The notes: a model not told the origin generated them from the letters alone. 64,000 nucleotides of DNA from Flavobacterium ajazii (GCF_010614725.1 NZ_JAAEHL010000001.1:620001-684000); one strand, 5' to 3'. Positions 43,518-53,394 are shown, counted from the first letter of the stretch. A program made the numbers and translations.

Positions 43518-44783
43518 ATGAGTTACTTTACCAAACACACTTTTTTAAATTCAAAAACCATTTTACTTGCGTTGTCAGGACTTATTCTTTCAGCAAATGG
43601 TTTCGCTCAGGAAAAATATGTTGCACCACAATCTGAAAAAGATTGGGCATTAAAATATCAGGCAATCAGCGGTCCAGGCATTCCCGTGAATGGTGACGGA
43701 CTTGGCGGATGGCGAAGCGGAACTGATGGTGTTTATTATGAAGGTCCACAACCCAGACCAGAATATATCCTGACTTTTACAGGCAAAGCGAAAGGAACTG
43801 CTGTAGAAAAAGGTCTGGTACCTCCTATTCTTCCTGCTATAGAACTGCATTTACGCGACGGTGTAGTAACACTCGGTCATGATGGCAATTATTACTTAAC
43901 GGGCTCTTCTGGAGATAATATCTGGGGATTTACAAAAGGTGTTGAACTCTGGAAATCTCCTGATCTTAAAAAATGGACATACGTTGGACTGGTTTGGGAT
44001 ATTGATAAAGAAGCGGAAGATTGGGTAAAAGAATGGCGAAAACATCCTAAGCAGGCGGTCAGAGCTGTATGGGCTCCTGAAATTCATTACATCAAAAAAA
44101 ATTATTATATCTGTTTCAGTATGTGTCCTGATGGTATAGGAATTCTGAAAAGTACAACCGGAAAACCGGAAGGCCCTTATATTAATGCTTTTACCGAAAA
44201 AGGTTCGATTGTATCAGGAATTGATCCCACGTTATTTGAAGACACTGACGGAAAAGTATATTTCACATACGGAGCCGGAAAAGAAATCGCATTACTAAAA
44301 GACGATTTTAGCGGATTTGCAGCGCCTTTCAAAAAAATAGATTTTGCAGAACCAGATCATAACAAAACTCATCACGCTGAAAAATGCAGTCGAAGAGGTA
44401 TGAACGATCTTGGACATGAAGGCGCAGTACTTTTCAAACGAAACGGAAAATACTATTTGGGTGCCGCTGACGATTACGAAGGCAGATACTCAACTTGTAT
44501 TGCTATATCAGACAATATTTATGGCCCTTATGTAAAACGCCACGAATCGATTCCTTGTGGTGGTGGAACTGGTTTCTTTAAGGATAAAAATGGCGATTGG
44601 TGGTCAAGTTATTTTGGTAATGACAGTCAGTCGCACTTTCGTGAAAAAATTGGATTCATAAAAGCTTCCTTTTCTGATAGCGGAATCATATATCCGGCAA
44701 AAGATCAGCCTTTTGTCAAAAAAGAAAAACAACAGGAGTGGCTTGAGACCTGGAAGAAAATATGGAAAAACAAGTACAATTAA
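43518..44783 (+). CDS. Secreted GH43-type glycosidase
   Basis: 421 aa with a signal peptide (to LSANGFAQ, about 30). Five-bladed propeller pattern: IELHLRDGVVTLGHDGNYYLTGSS (with the family Asp near HLRD), ELWKSPDLKKWTYVGLVWDIDKE, AVWAPEIHYIKKNYYICFSM, SGIDPTLFEDTDGKVYFTYGAGKEIALLKDDFS (the DPTLFED acid), and HEGAVLFKRNGKYYLGAADDYEGRYSTCIAISDNIYGPY (block labels). It probably removes arabinose, xylose or galactose residues from pectin side chains. It sits between the terminator-like palindromes and a PL9 gene that starts 13 bp after its stop. Confidence 0.88.
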   Translation: MSYFTKHTFLNSKTILLALSGLILSANGFAQEKYVAPQSEKDWALKYQAISGPGIPVNGDGLGGWRSGTDGVYYEGPQPRPEYILTFTGKAKGTAVEKGLVPPILPAIELHLRDGVVTLGHDGNYYLTGSSGDNIWGFTKGVELWKSPDLKKWTYVGLVWDIDKEAEDWVKEWRKHPKQAVRAVWAPEIHYIKKNYYICFSMCPDGIGILKSTTGKPEGPYINAFTEKGSIVSGIDPTLFEDTDGKVYFTYGAGKEIALLKDDFSGFAAPFKKIDFAEPDHNKTHHAEKCSRRGMNDLGHEGAVLFKRNGKYYLGAADDYEGRYSTCIAISDNIYGPYVKRHESIPCGGGTGFFKDKNGDWWSSYFGNDSQSHFREKIGFIKASFSDSGIIYPAKDQPFVKKEKQQEWLETWKKIWKNKYN

Positions 44784-44796
44784 AACCACTAAAAAA

Positions 44797-46116
44797 GTGA
44801 AGTGCAAAATTTTATTCATTACAATCTTTTTAAACTGCTTTTATTCTTTTGCTAAAGAATATTATGTAGCACCTAATGGAAAGGATTCTAATACCGGAAC
44901 CAAAGACAGTCCTGTTGAAACAATAAAAAAAGCCCAGACATTAGCCAATTCAGGAGATACGATCTACATCAGAGGCGGGCTTTATATGATGAAAGAAGAG
45001 CAAATTGCTCAATATTATAAAATTTGGGCTTTTGTAACCAAACTGGATAAAGATGGTATTAATTATTTAGCTTATCCTAATGAAGCTCCTGTTTTTAATT
45101 ACAGCAATATAAAACCCGAAAACCGTCGGGTAATTGCATTTTTGATTAGCGGAAACAATATTAAAATTAAAGGAATTGAAGTAACCGGAGTTCAGGTAAC
45201 CATAAAAACGCATACTCAGTCTGAATGTTTCGCTATTCAGGGAAACAACAACACGCTGGAGCAACTAAAGATGTACGACAATATGGCTATTGGGGTTTAT
45301 ATCACAAGAGGTTCCAACAATCTGATTTTAAATTGTGACGCCTACAGAAACTGGGATTCTGTATCTGAAAACGGAGCTGGTGGTAACACTGACGGCTTCG
45401 GCTGCCACGCTCCACAAGGCAATAAGAATAATGTATTTAGAGGATGTCGTGCGTGGTTTAACAGTGATGACGGTTTTGACTTAATCAATTCTGCAGAACC
45501 TGTATTAATTGATCATTGCTGGGCATTTTATAATGGTTATACTTTCGACTTTAAAAAACGTGCTGACGGCAACGGATTTAAGTGTGGTGGCTATGCCAGT
45601 ACGCCGCTAAACCAATTACCAAATCCGATACCCCGAAATACAATTCAGTTTTGTCTGGCAGTAGGAAATAAACAAGGTGGTTTCTACTCTAATCACCATT
45701 TAAACGGTAACAACTGGTACAACAATACAGCGTATCGAAATAGAGCTAACTATGATATGTTAAACAGAAAAGACCTAAAACCGATTGATTATCTCGAAGA
45801 TGTTCCGGGCTGGAATCATGTATTAAGTAATAATTTAGGCTACGGAGCCAGAGGTGCGGAATTGGTCAATATAAAAAAATCAGCCTGTACGTTAAAAAAC
45901 AATTATTTTGACCTGAGTGTAATGATTAAGGATTCTGACTTTTTAAGCCTCGATGAATCATTTCTGACTTCTCCGAGACAAGTCGATGGCAATCTTCCTG
46001 AAAATAATTTTATGAGATTAAATTCTTCCTGCCCAATTATTGACGCAGGAGTAGATATTGGATTTCCGTTTAAAGGAAAAGCACCCGATTTGGGCTGTTT
46101 TGAATCCAAATATTAG
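44797..46116 (+). CDS. PL9-family pectate/rhamnogalacturonan lyase, GTG start
   Basis: 439 aa from the GTG at 44797-44799, 13 bp after the GH43 stop. An ATG lies 28 codons upstream but inside the GH43 gene and gives no signal peptide, whereas the GTG start gives KCKILFITIFLNCFYSFA followed by KEYYVAPNGKDSNTGT, the usual PL9 start. The parallel beta-helix blocks are GNNIKIKGIEVTGVQ, NTDGFGCHAPQGNKNN, CRAWFNSDDGFDLIN and ADGNGFKCGGYAS, with the catalytic lysine of PL9 expected at Lys262. It is calcium-dependent in the family. Last gene of the plus-strand operon. Confidence 0.92.
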   Translation: MKCKILFITIFLNCFYSFAKEYYVAPNGKDSNTGTKDSPVETIKKAQTLANSGDTIYIRGGLYMMKEEQIAQYYKIWAFVTKLDKDGINYLAYPNEAPVFNYSNIKPENRRVIAFLISGNNIKIKGIEVTGVQVTIKTHTQSECFAIQGNNNTLEQLKMYDNMAIGVYITRGSNNLILNCDAYRNWDSVSENGAGGNTDGFGCHAPQGNKNNVFRGCRAWFNSDDGFDLINSAEPVLIDHCWAFYNGYTFDFKKRADGNGFKCGGYASTPLNQLPNPIPRNTIQFCLAVGNKQGGFYSNHHLNGNNWYNNTAYRNRANYDMLNRKDLKPIDYLEDVPGWNHVLSNNLGYGARGAELVNIKKSACTLKNNYFDLSVMIKDSDFLSLDESFLTSPRQVDGNLPENNFMRLNSSCPIIDAGVDIGFPFKGKAPDLGCFESKY

Positions 46117-46145
46117 ACTTATACATTCCTTGAGAAATTTTATAA

Positions 46146-46176
46146 AAAAACCTCGTTTAAATTAAACGAGGTTTTT
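46146..46176. terminator. Bidirectional terminator between PL9 and the histone-like gene
   Basis: AAAAACCTCGTTTAA (46146-46160) and TTAAACGAGGTTTTT (46162-46176) form a perfect stem, with A-runs on one side and T-runs on the other. It can end both the plus-strand PL9 transcript and the convergent minus-strand gene that stops at 46181. Confidence 0.9.
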
Positions 46177-46180
46177 AGTA

Positions 46181-46357
46181 TTATTTTTTTGATTCTTCGA
46201 TAGAAACTTTTCTGAACTCTTTCAAAAGTTTTTCAATCTCTAAAGATGATTTACGTGCTCTTGCTCCAGCTGCTTTAATACCTTTCTCAGATAGTGATTC
46301 AGCTTCTGCTTTAAATGTTTCGATTTCGGCGTTGATTTTTACTAATAAATCTTTCAT
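46181..46357 (-). CDS. Histone H1-like (Hc1-type) small protein
   Basis: 58 aa, too short for usual gene cut-offs. Translation begins MKDLLVKINAEIETFKAEA and continues ESLSEKGIKAAGARARKSS, then LEIEKLLKEFRKVSIEESKK. Rich in Lys, Glu and Ala with a KAAGARARKSS core, it is like the short histone H1/Hc1-type proteins common in Flavobacteriia, thought to bind DNA or shape the nucleoid. It is convergent to the PL9 gene across a terminator. It has no functional link to the pectin genes and is probably a housekeeping gene. Confidence 0.82.
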   Translation of the reverse strand: MKDLLVKINAEIETFKAEAESLSEKGIKAAGARARKSSLEIEKLLKEFRKVSIEESKK

Positions 46358-46383
46358 GATAATTCTGTATTAAATTAAGGGAG

Positions 46384-46391
46384 CAAAAATA
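46384..46391 (-). promoter_or_regulatory. -7 element of the histone-like gene
   Basis: CAAAAATA on the plus strand reads TATTTTTG on the minus strand, an exact TAnnTTTG, 27 nt upstream of the ATG. No clear -33 element is seen. Confidence 0.4.
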
Positions 46392-46589
46392 TAAGTTTGC
46401 TTCATAGTTAACGTAAGTTTAGTGTTAAAATTATCCCTATTTTTCTCTTTACTGTTATTTTTTTTTCAAAAGAATTAAACATACATTCATAATCAATTGG
46501 TTACAAAAACAACACTAAAATTATTTTTCACTTAAAAACCTCATTTTTTAGTCTTATATCGCTTTTACGCGGTATTTTGCGTCTAAAAT

Positions 46590-47957
46590 CTATTTAATTT
46601 TATCATAATTAACCTTTTTAGCATCTTTTTTAAACTGATTTTCAAGAGCAGTTTTCATTTCTTCAGCTACAGATTTGTTTTCTGCTACAAGATTATTCTT
46701 TTCCTGAGGGTCTTTTTCAATATTATATAATTCATAATCTGCCGGAGTATTAGCATGTCTTGTTCTGATTATTTTCCAAGGCTTATTAATTAATGACTCC
46801 TGCAAATGACCTCTTACATAAATTTCCTTGTTAGCAATAGTTTTGTTTTCAGAAACCGTTGACCAGACATTTTTTCCTTCAATACTTTGCGGCATATTGT
46901 TATCTCCTGCCAATGATAAGATACTTGGCAATAAATCTATCACTGAAATGTAATTATCATTTTTATACTTTTTTAAATGATCTTTCCAGTAAAATATACA
47001 CGGAACCCTGATAGCTCCTTCATAATTTGAAGTTTTCCAGTCTCTCAGCGGTGTATTGTCACCCAAAACGGTATTCGATGGATGAATTCCGTTATATTCG
47101 TTTTTAGAATCCCAATCTTCCATCGCTCCATTATCGCTCATAAAGATTACCAGAGTGTTTTTATCCAGCTTTTCCTGTTTTAACTTCTCAAGTAATATTC
47201 CGATACTGTTGTCCATATGACTCATGGCGGCTGCATAGTCCCTGCGTGAACTGTCTTTTATCGAATTCATATAAGGGTCTTTCCATTTTTGTTCTTCCTG
47301 CAAAGGAAAATGCGGAGCGCTATAAGCCACCTCTAAAAAGAAGTTTTTCTTCGGGTCTCTTTTTTCAGAAATCCATTTGACAGCTTCATTGGTAAGCAGG
47401 TCTGTTACATGTCCTTCTTCTTCTATAAATTCACCATTTCGATACCAGCTCTTATCTCCATTCTTATACAAATGGGTGTACTGATCTAATTGCCCGTGCA
47501 GAAAACCATACGAATAGTCAAATCCGTACGCTTTTGGTCCGCTGCTTGGCTGTAAACCAAGATGCCATTTACCAATAAGTGCTGTTTGATAGTTATTTTT
47601 ATGTAATAGTTTCGGCAATGTCGGAATTGAATCCGGAAGTTTCAACTGGCTTTTATCACTGATTGGAGCTACAATTCCCATACGGCTCGCCGGTTTTCCG
47701 GTAAACAAACTGGCCCTTGACGGTGAACAGGTTGGATTGACATAAAACCGATTCATTTCTACTCCGTTTTTGGCCAGAAAATCAATGTTTGGCGTTTTTA
47801 TTTCCGAACCGTGATACCCAACATCATTCCAGCCCGCATCATCAGCAATGATCAAAATAATATTCGGTTTTACTATTGAATTCTTTTGATTCTTCTGACT
47901 ATACGAAAATGAAAAACAAAACGATAGCAGTATTAAAAGTTGATTTTTTGTATTCAT
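46590..47957 (-). CDS. Formylglycine-dependent sulfatase
   Basis: 455 aa with a signal peptide (LLILLSFCFSFSYS). The S1 sulfatase features are NIILIIADDAGWNDVGYHGSEIKTPNID (metal-binding Asp pair), the maturation signature C77-SPSR-ASLFTG (CxPxR; the Cys becomes formylglycine), IGKWHLG, and VIFMSDNGAMEDW. It should remove sulfate esters from a carbohydrate outside the cytoplasm. A partner maturase is not in the window. It is the last gene of the GH43-GH28-GH115-sulfatase operon, an unusual companion for pectin enzymes. Confidence 0.93.
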   Translation of the reverse strand: MNTKNQLLILLSFCFSFSYSQKNQKNSIVKPNIILIIADDAGWNDVGYHGSEIKTPNIDFLAKNGVEMNRFYVNPTCSPSRASLFTGKPASRMGIVAPISDKSQLKLPDSIPTLPKLLHKNNYQTALIGKWHLGLQPSSGPKAYGFDYSYGFLHGQLDQYTHLYKNGDKSWYRNGEFIEEEGHVTDLLTNEAVKWISEKRDPKKNFFLEVAYSAPHFPLQEEQKWKDPYMNSIKDSSRRDYAAAMSHMDNSIGILLEKLKQEKLDKNTLVIFMSDNGAMEDWDSKNEYNGIHPSNTVLGDNTPLRDWKTSNYEGAIRVPCIFYWKDHLKKYKNDNYISVIDLLPSILSLAGDNNMPQSIEGKNVWSTVSENKTIANKEIYVRGHLQESLINKPWKIIRTRHANTPADYELYNIEKDPQEKNNLVAENKSVAEEMKTALENQFKKDAKKVNYDKIK

Positions 47958-48051
47958 ATATTTTTATCATTTAAAAAATAATCTTAGATATTAAAAAGAG
48001 CTTCTATTCCGCTCAGCCAGACACTTATTTAGATTACACAAACAATTACAA

Positions 48052-50493
48052 TCATTTCACATCGATATAATCCAGTACTATTCCCGTCTGATTTACAGCA
48101 ATCGTAATAGTATGTTTTCCTTTATTTGCAATTGAAGCAGGCAGTTTTACAATAGCACTGTTACGTAGCACATTTTCTTTCCAGGTTTTGTCTCTGTCTT
48201 TTGTGTTAATTGAAAATAACTGAGACTTATTTCCGTCAATCTGAACTTCAATTTGATGATCAAAATTGTTTGCATGCGTTGGAAGCAAATGAATTTCTAT
48301 TTCGTAATCTCCGGCTTTATCAACTTCAAATTCATAGGAAACTGAAGGTTTATCGTCAAAATAAGAATGTTTAAACGGAAACAAGGTAACCGAATTATTG
48401 CTGTATCCTAAACCGTTTATTGTTTCCCATTTGTAGTTTTTTGCCGTTTTATTTGTGACAAAATTATTTGCATTGATTCTAATAACTAACTGTGAATCTG
48501 TTTTTTCAGCAACCTCTTGTGAAATAGCAGGCACTTTTATCGAATCAAAAACCGGTAAATTTCTAGGATGCATTGACATCATTTGGTTCCATTTTCCTTT
48601 ACTTATTTTGTTATTGTAATAGGCTGTAAGTTCTTTGATTCTTTCATAAGCATTCGCTGATAAATTCATATAACTTTCTTTTTGTTTTAAATCGGTTGTC
48701 ATAGCAGCGAGATTCCAGTATAAAAATTTATGGTTCATATAGGCTGCTGCCTGAATGGGATAAGCTACCAATTGAAAATAAGCATCTTCTCTTCCGTCAG
48801 GAACCGCTGGACCGGTATCTACACCAACAGCAGAACCCCATATATCTACTTCGTTGATTAAATTATCGTAGGCTTTTATTCTTTCCAGACATTCTTCTTC
48901 CGTAAAGTCAGAAAGCTTTATTGGTGTAGTTGGTTCAGTCTGACTCCATCCCATATATTCCGGCTTTCTAAGAAATGCCAATCGGTAATACTCTTCAAAT
49001 ACAGGACCTAAATATTCTGCAATTAGAGGAGAAAACTCTCTGGTAAGCCAATCTTTTAAATATTGATTGATTCCATCGTGTTTTATACTGCCAATATTCC
49101 AAGCTAAATCAAGAAAAAGTTCTGTATCATATTCTGCTGGTTTTATGTCACCCACATTTACAATCCACATTTTTTTAGCACCGTTTTCATAGGCTTTGGT
49201 CATTTCGTACCAAATCAACCCCGGTTGCGTTGTACTCAGCCAAAGATAATCGTGTGGTCTTCCCCAATAACTGATGTGATAATAAACACCGCTTCCTCCT
49301 ACTCTTTTTTGCTCTTCTTCATTGCTAAGACGACGAATATAACCGTAATTATCATCAGGCCAGACAAGGGTAATATCGTCCGGAACTTTTAATCCATTAT
49401 CGTATAATTCTAATACCTCTTTGTACGGAACAAATGCCTGCGGAATCTCTTTTAACGGTTTTTCAAAAGTATTCGAAAGCATTTCACGCTGATTCAGAAT
49501 GATTTTTTCGACCATACCGATAGATTCTTTCAAATCTTTGGCACCTTCCATTTTGCTATCGTGAACACCACGCATGCCCAAGGTCATAATGGTTTCATTT
49601 TGTGCCGATTTTAATTCATCCAATCGATCCTGCCAATATTTGTCAACCTGAGTTTTATTGGTGAAATAATTATAATCTCCGTGAATTTTGGTTTTCCATT
49701 CATCAACATTATTCCGAAGCATCGGTTCAGCATGTGAAGAACCAATAATCATGTGGTATTTCTGTGCCATTTCTTTATTCCCCGAAAGGGTAAAAAAACC
49801 TTTTGTAGACGGATGCATCGCCGGCCAGATCGTATTGGCTTTTAAGCGTAGTAACAACTGAAATATCTTTTCGTAGGTTTTGGGTCCAATGTTTCCAACT
49901 TCCGGTTCGAATGTTTTTTCTGCCCAGGGTTCTAATCCCCAGTCTTCATCATTTAGAAAAATCCCTCTGTATTGAACTGATGGCGATGAAATAATCCCTT
50001 TTTGAGGAAGCTTTAACGCTAGTTTTTCTTTTTTTATCGGATTGACATCTGCCCACCATTTCCATGGAGAAATCCCCAGACGTTCTGTAATTTCGAAAAT
50101 GGCATAGACCGTTCCTCTTACATCACTTCCAACTACCCAAAGATTGTCCTTCTCTTTTTTTATGGAAAATTTCTCCCATTGATTTGATAATTCCTTCTGA
50201 TTTGATTTAGAATTAAACAGACCGGAAGAAACCTGTCCTATATAAATTCCTTTTTTCGAAATAGTTTGCGTTGAAACAATTTCGGGTCTTTTTCCGGTTA
50301 TCTCTTTTACATCATCAGCTAATTCATTTACAGCCCATAAAACCAGTGGATCCGTGTTTTTATCAATACAAATTGAAACTGACTGATTTGAATCTGCTAT
50401 TAAAAAATCGACTAAATTTTTATCCTGGCTGTAGATGTTGACACTTAAAAAATTAAGGAACAACAGAAACCCTGCAAATATCTTTTTATTCAT
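48052..50493 (-). CDS. GH115 family glucuronidase
   Basis: 813 aa with a signal peptide (to VNIYSQ). GH115 features are VLWAVNELADDVKEITGKRPEI, WKWWADVNPIKKE, SPSVQYRGIFLNDEDWGLEPWAEKTFEPEVGNIGPKTYEKIFQLLLRLKANTIWPAMHPSTKGFF (block start near 180), WPDDNYGYIRRLS and YHISYWGRPHDYLWLST. Known members remove (4-O-methyl-)alpha-glucuronic acid from xylan or arabinogalactan-type chains. The C-terminal about 160 residues form a beta-rich accessory domain. Glucuronic acid released here could feed the uxuB/uxuA route. It lies 94 bp upstream of the sulfatase. Confidence 0.93.
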   Translation of the reverse strand: MNKKIFAGFLLFLNFLSVNIYSQDKNLVDFLIADSNQSVSICIDKNTDPLVLWAVNELADDVKEITGKRPEIVSTQTISKKGIYIGQVSSGLFNSKSNQKELSNQWEKFSIKKEKDNLWVVGSDVRGTVYAIFEITERLGISPWKWWADVNPIKKEKLALKLPQKGIISSPSVQYRGIFLNDEDWGLEPWAEKTFEPEVGNIGPKTYEKIFQLLLRLKANTIWPAMHPSTKGFFTLSGNKEMAQKYHMIIGSSHAEPMLRNNVDEWKTKIHGDYNYFTNKTQVDKYWQDRLDELKSAQNETIMTLGMRGVHDSKMEGAKDLKESIGMVEKIILNQREMLSNTFEKPLKEIPQAFVPYKEVLELYDNGLKVPDDITLVWPDDNYGYIRRLSNEEEQKRVGGSGVYYHISYWGRPHDYLWLSTTQPGLIWYEMTKAYENGAKKMWIVNVGDIKPAEYDTELFLDLAWNIGSIKHDGINQYLKDWLTREFSPLIAEYLGPVFEEYYRLAFLRKPEYMGWSQTEPTTPIKLSDFTEEECLERIKAYDNLINEVDIWGSAVGVDTGPAVPDGREDAYFQLVAYPIQAAAYMNHKFLYWNLAAMTTDLKQKESYMNLSANAYERIKELTAYYNNKISKGKWNQMMSMHPRNLPVFDSIKVPAISQEVAEKTDSQLVIRINANNFVTNKTAKNYKWETINGLGYSNNSVTLFPFKHSYFDDKPSVSYEFEVDKAGDYEIEIHLLPTHANNFDHQIEVQIDGNKSQLFSINTKDRDKTWKENVLRNSAIVKLPASIANKGKHTITIAVNQTGIVLDYIDVK

Positions 50494-50590
50494 ATTAAAA
50501 TTTATTTTGCTATAAAAAACAAAAGTTCAAAGTTTACAACCCATTACGTCACAACTTTGAACTCCTGTTCCTTTATATTATTAGAAAAAA

Positions 50591-51919
50591 TTACTCAACT
50601 AACTGCTTGTTTATACGCACATTTTTTAAAGTAATTCCGTCTACAATACTTTTATCAATAGCCGGTTTTGTTGCTTCGATATTCAGGTTTTCAAATGTAA
50701 AATTAGATATACGAACATTTGGATCTTTTTCTACATTAAAAAACGTATCCGATTTCATTTCGATATTTTTCAAAGTTACGTGATCACCATAAGACAATGG
50801 AATATCAGGACGTCCTTTTAAGTCAAAAAATTGTTTCCAAGCCAAAACAACCAAACAGTTTTTTGCTGTTCCTTTAATGTCTTCAACCCTGATATACTCA
50901 TATCTTTGAGGAGTATCTGGTCTCATTTTTAGCCATAACATTCTGGTTGCACCTTCAATTGTACAATTACGCATGATAACGTTTCTGTTGTGAATGGCTT
51001 CACTTCCGTTGGTTAAAGCCGAATGGCAAAATCCATATATACAATCTTCGATTATGATATTCGCATTTCCTCCGTTATTTTTATCCTGATCTGCATAAGG
51101 ACCTTTTCCGCCTTTTAAAGCTACAGCATCATCATTTACAGACATATAACAGCCTTTTATCAAAACATTGGTACAGATATCAACATCGATAGCATCTGTA
51201 CTTGGGGCTTTTACTTCTAAATGGGGAGAAAAAATATACACATCCAGCAATTTCACATTGTTGCATTTGTAAAAATGATTCGTCCAGAACCCTGAATTGA
51301 TCAGTTTTACATCCTGAAATTGTACATTATTAGAGTTCCATACAAAAACCAGTCTTGGTCTTGAAACCTCTAAATTTGTACATTTTGGATTGATTTTACG
51401 TCTCTCCCAAAAAGCTTCATAGTATTTATAACCGTTTCCGTTAATTGTTCCTTTTCCTGAAATAGAAAAATTATCTACTCCATATGCATTTACCAAAGCC
51501 GGAAAATAATCCAGGTTCTGACCTTCCATCCTTGAAGGCATAATTGGATAATTGGCAATATCATCAGAACCTTTTAGAGTTCCTCCTTCAGCAACATATA
51601 AACTTGTTTTAGGTTTAAAAAACAAAGCGCCGCTCAGGAAAACTCCTTTTGGAATTACAATTACACCTCCACCGCTTTTGGCTGCTTTATCAATTACCTT
51701 TTGAATCGCAATGGTTTGGATTTTGGTACTATCTTTTGTAACTCCAAAATCTGTAATAGTATATTGTTTTCCTAAATCTTTCAATTGAAGTTTAGTGTAA
51801 TCCTTAAACCATGGTGTAATGGTGCTTCCATCTGGAAAGGTGTCGTTTTTATAGTTTTGAGAAAATGCAGACTGGGAAATTCCCAAAATGCAGATTGCAA
51901 GTGTCAATAATCTTTTCAT
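50591..51919 (-). CDS. Secreted GH28-family polygalacturonase-like enzyme
   Basis: 442 aa with a signal peptide (MKRLLTLAICILGISQSAFS). GH28 beta-helix with YTITDFGVTKDSTKIQTIAIQKVIDKA near the start. The catalytic region is STDAIDVDICTNV (about 238) and NDDAVALKGG (about 260-269). The following FCHSALTNGSEAIHN replaces GHGxSIGS and LWLKMRPDTPQR replaces the RxK loop, so it is likely an exo-acting or non-homogalacturonan GH28 (for example on RG-I). It follows the GH43 gene by 15 bp and is co-transcribed with it. Confidence 0.88.
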   Translation of the reverse strand: MKRLLTLAICILGISQSAFSQNYKNDTFPDGSTITPWFKDYTKLQLKDLGKQYTITDFGVTKDSTKIQTIAIQKVIDKAAKSGGGVIVIPKGVFLSGALFFKPKTSLYVAEGGTLKGSDDIANYPIMPSRMEGQNLDYFPALVNAYGVDNFSISGKGTINGNGYKYYEAFWERRKINPKCTNLEVSRPRLVFVWNSNNVQFQDVKLINSGFWTNHFYKCNNVKLLDVYIFSPHLEVKAPSTDAIDVDICTNVLIKGCYMSVNDDAVALKGGKGPYADQDKNNGGNANIIIEDCIYGFCHSALTNGSEAIHNRNVIMRNCTIEGATRMLWLKMRPDTPQRYEYIRVEDIKGTAKNCLVVLAWKQFFDLKGRPDIPLSYGDHVTLKNIEMKSDTFFNVEKDPNVRISNFTFENLNIEATKPAIDKSIVDGITLKNVRINKQLVE

Positions 51920-51934
51920 TATCTTTTTTGGTTT

Positions 51935-53368
51935 TTAAATTTTATGAGGTTTTATTTTAATTTGGTTGATAGAAATATAATATCCTGTACTTCCGTAATT
52001 TGCCTTTCTTTTATCTGACCAGTTTGGTCTTTCTCCGGTAACAGAAACGGTTAAATTATAATTGCCTTTTTTAAGCAGCGGAGATCTAAATACTTGAGTC
52101 AATGTCGAAAATTTGCTGTACATATCAACAAATGCCGATACAATTACCTTGCCTTTTTCATTGGTTAAAACCACTTCTGCATAACCATTTTCGGAACCAA
52201 CTGTACTATACAATGCAATTTGCTCACCGGCAAAACGAACTGTAAACGAAGCATCTTTTTCATCAGATCTGCTTTCAGATGCCGTTTCTTTCCAATTACC
52301 TTTATATTGGATTTGTGTATCAGTATTTTTAATAATTATATCATTATTATCAGCCACAGATGTAAGCCCTGTAATTGTATTGATTTCCCAGGAATCCTTA
52401 TACTCAGGAATCGAAATTGATGTTCCCGAAATTACAAGTGGCTGCCATACATAAGTTGCCGAAGAAGCCTGCTTAGGAAAGGACCATCTGTCCCCCATAA
52501 ACATATACGTTGTATCTTTTGTACCCTGAATTGGCAATACAAAAGTTGATTGTGAATTCCATGTCAGAGTACCTTCAGGAGCTATTAATCCCTGTGATTG
52601 CCACGGACCTTTCAGTGAGTTTGAGGTGTAATAATAATTGTCGTTTTTCTCCCAGCTTGTTAGATGTGAACCAATAAAATAATATAGCCCGTCTTTTTTA
52701 AGCATAGTCGGAGATTCAAATCCGGAGGTGATATTTTCGTTTACTTTCTCCGTAACCGATTTAAAATCGTCATTCAGTTTATAAATTTCACCTCCGTGAA
52801 CCAAAATATAACCGGAACCATCAGTATCCTGAAAAGTCCCCATATCCCATTTTTTTATTGGTTTGCCCTGAAACAAAAGCGGACCTTTAAACTGATACGG
52901 ACCTTTGATTTTTTTAGAAACAGCATATCCTACAAACTGATCTTTGTACGTTAAAGTATCTGCATGCATGAACATGATAAATTCTCCTGTTTTAGGACAT
53001 TTCATCACTTTTGGTCTTTCACCTACTCGGTTCGTACCCAGTTTACCCGATTTTTGCTGAGGAAGTGCGATACTTTCAAATTTCCAGTTATACAAATCTT
53101 TGGAAGAATAACAATTAAATCCTGTAAAAGCATTACTCGCATCGGTATGAGCTTCACCAAAAAGATAAAATGTATCTTTCTCTTTAATAATATTGGCACC
53201 ATGAGCACTTACAACATTTCCGTTTTGGTCGAACCAGGGGGTTCCGGAATAAATCGCATCCCTTTTTCCAGATTGCTGTCCTAATGAAATAACAGTGCTC
53301 ATTAGTAAAATAGCACAAATGATTTCTCTGGTTAAGCCACTGAAAATAAAACGATTATTTCTGAACAT
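51935..53368 (-). CDS. GH43-type glycosidase with C-terminal beta module
   Basis: 477 aa from the ATG at 53366-53368. The frame is open to an ATG at 53419, but that lies upstream of the predicted -7 element (53395-53402), and the shorter start gives a signal peptide (MFRNNRFIFSGL...ISLGQ). The propeller opens AHGANIIKEKDTFYLFGEAHTD and has CYSSKDLYNWKFESI, RVGERPKVMKCPKTGEFIMFMH and DTDGSGYILVHGGE, like the exo-beta-1,3-galactanase branch of GH43. The C-terminal about 130 residues form a beta-sandwich module (IQYKGNWKETASES, FTVRFAGEQIALYSTVG). First gene of the operon with GH28, GH115 and sulfatase. Confidence 0.87.
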   Translation of the reverse strand: MFRNNRFIFSGLTREIICAILLMSTVISLGQQSGKRDAIYSGTPWFDQNGNVVSAHGANIIKEKDTFYLFGEAHTDASNAFTGFNCYSSKDLYNWKFESIALPQQKSGKLGTNRVGERPKVMKCPKTGEFIMFMHADTLTYKDQFVGYAVSKKIKGPYQFKGPLLFQGKPIKKWDMGTFQDTDGSGYILVHGGEIYKLNDDFKSVTEKVNENITSGFESPTMLKKDGLYYFIGSHLTSWEKNDNYYYTSNSLKGPWQSQGLIAPEGTLTWNSQSTFVLPIQGTKDTTYMFMGDRWSFPKQASSATYVWQPLVISGTSISIPEYKDSWEINTITGLTSVADNNDIIIKNTDTQIQYKGNWKETASESRSDEKDASFTVRFAGEQIALYSTVGSENGYAEVVLTNEKGKVIVSAFVDMYSKFSTLTQVFRSPLLKKGNYNLTVSVTGERPNWSDKRKANYGSTGYYISINQIKIKPHKI

Positions 53369-53394
53369 TTTTTTATATAAAATTACAGTAAAAC

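Noticed and set aside
48009..48026. Third copy of the 1-50 repeat
   Set aside because: Only the CGCTCAGCCAGACAC portion is similar; too short and diverged to call.
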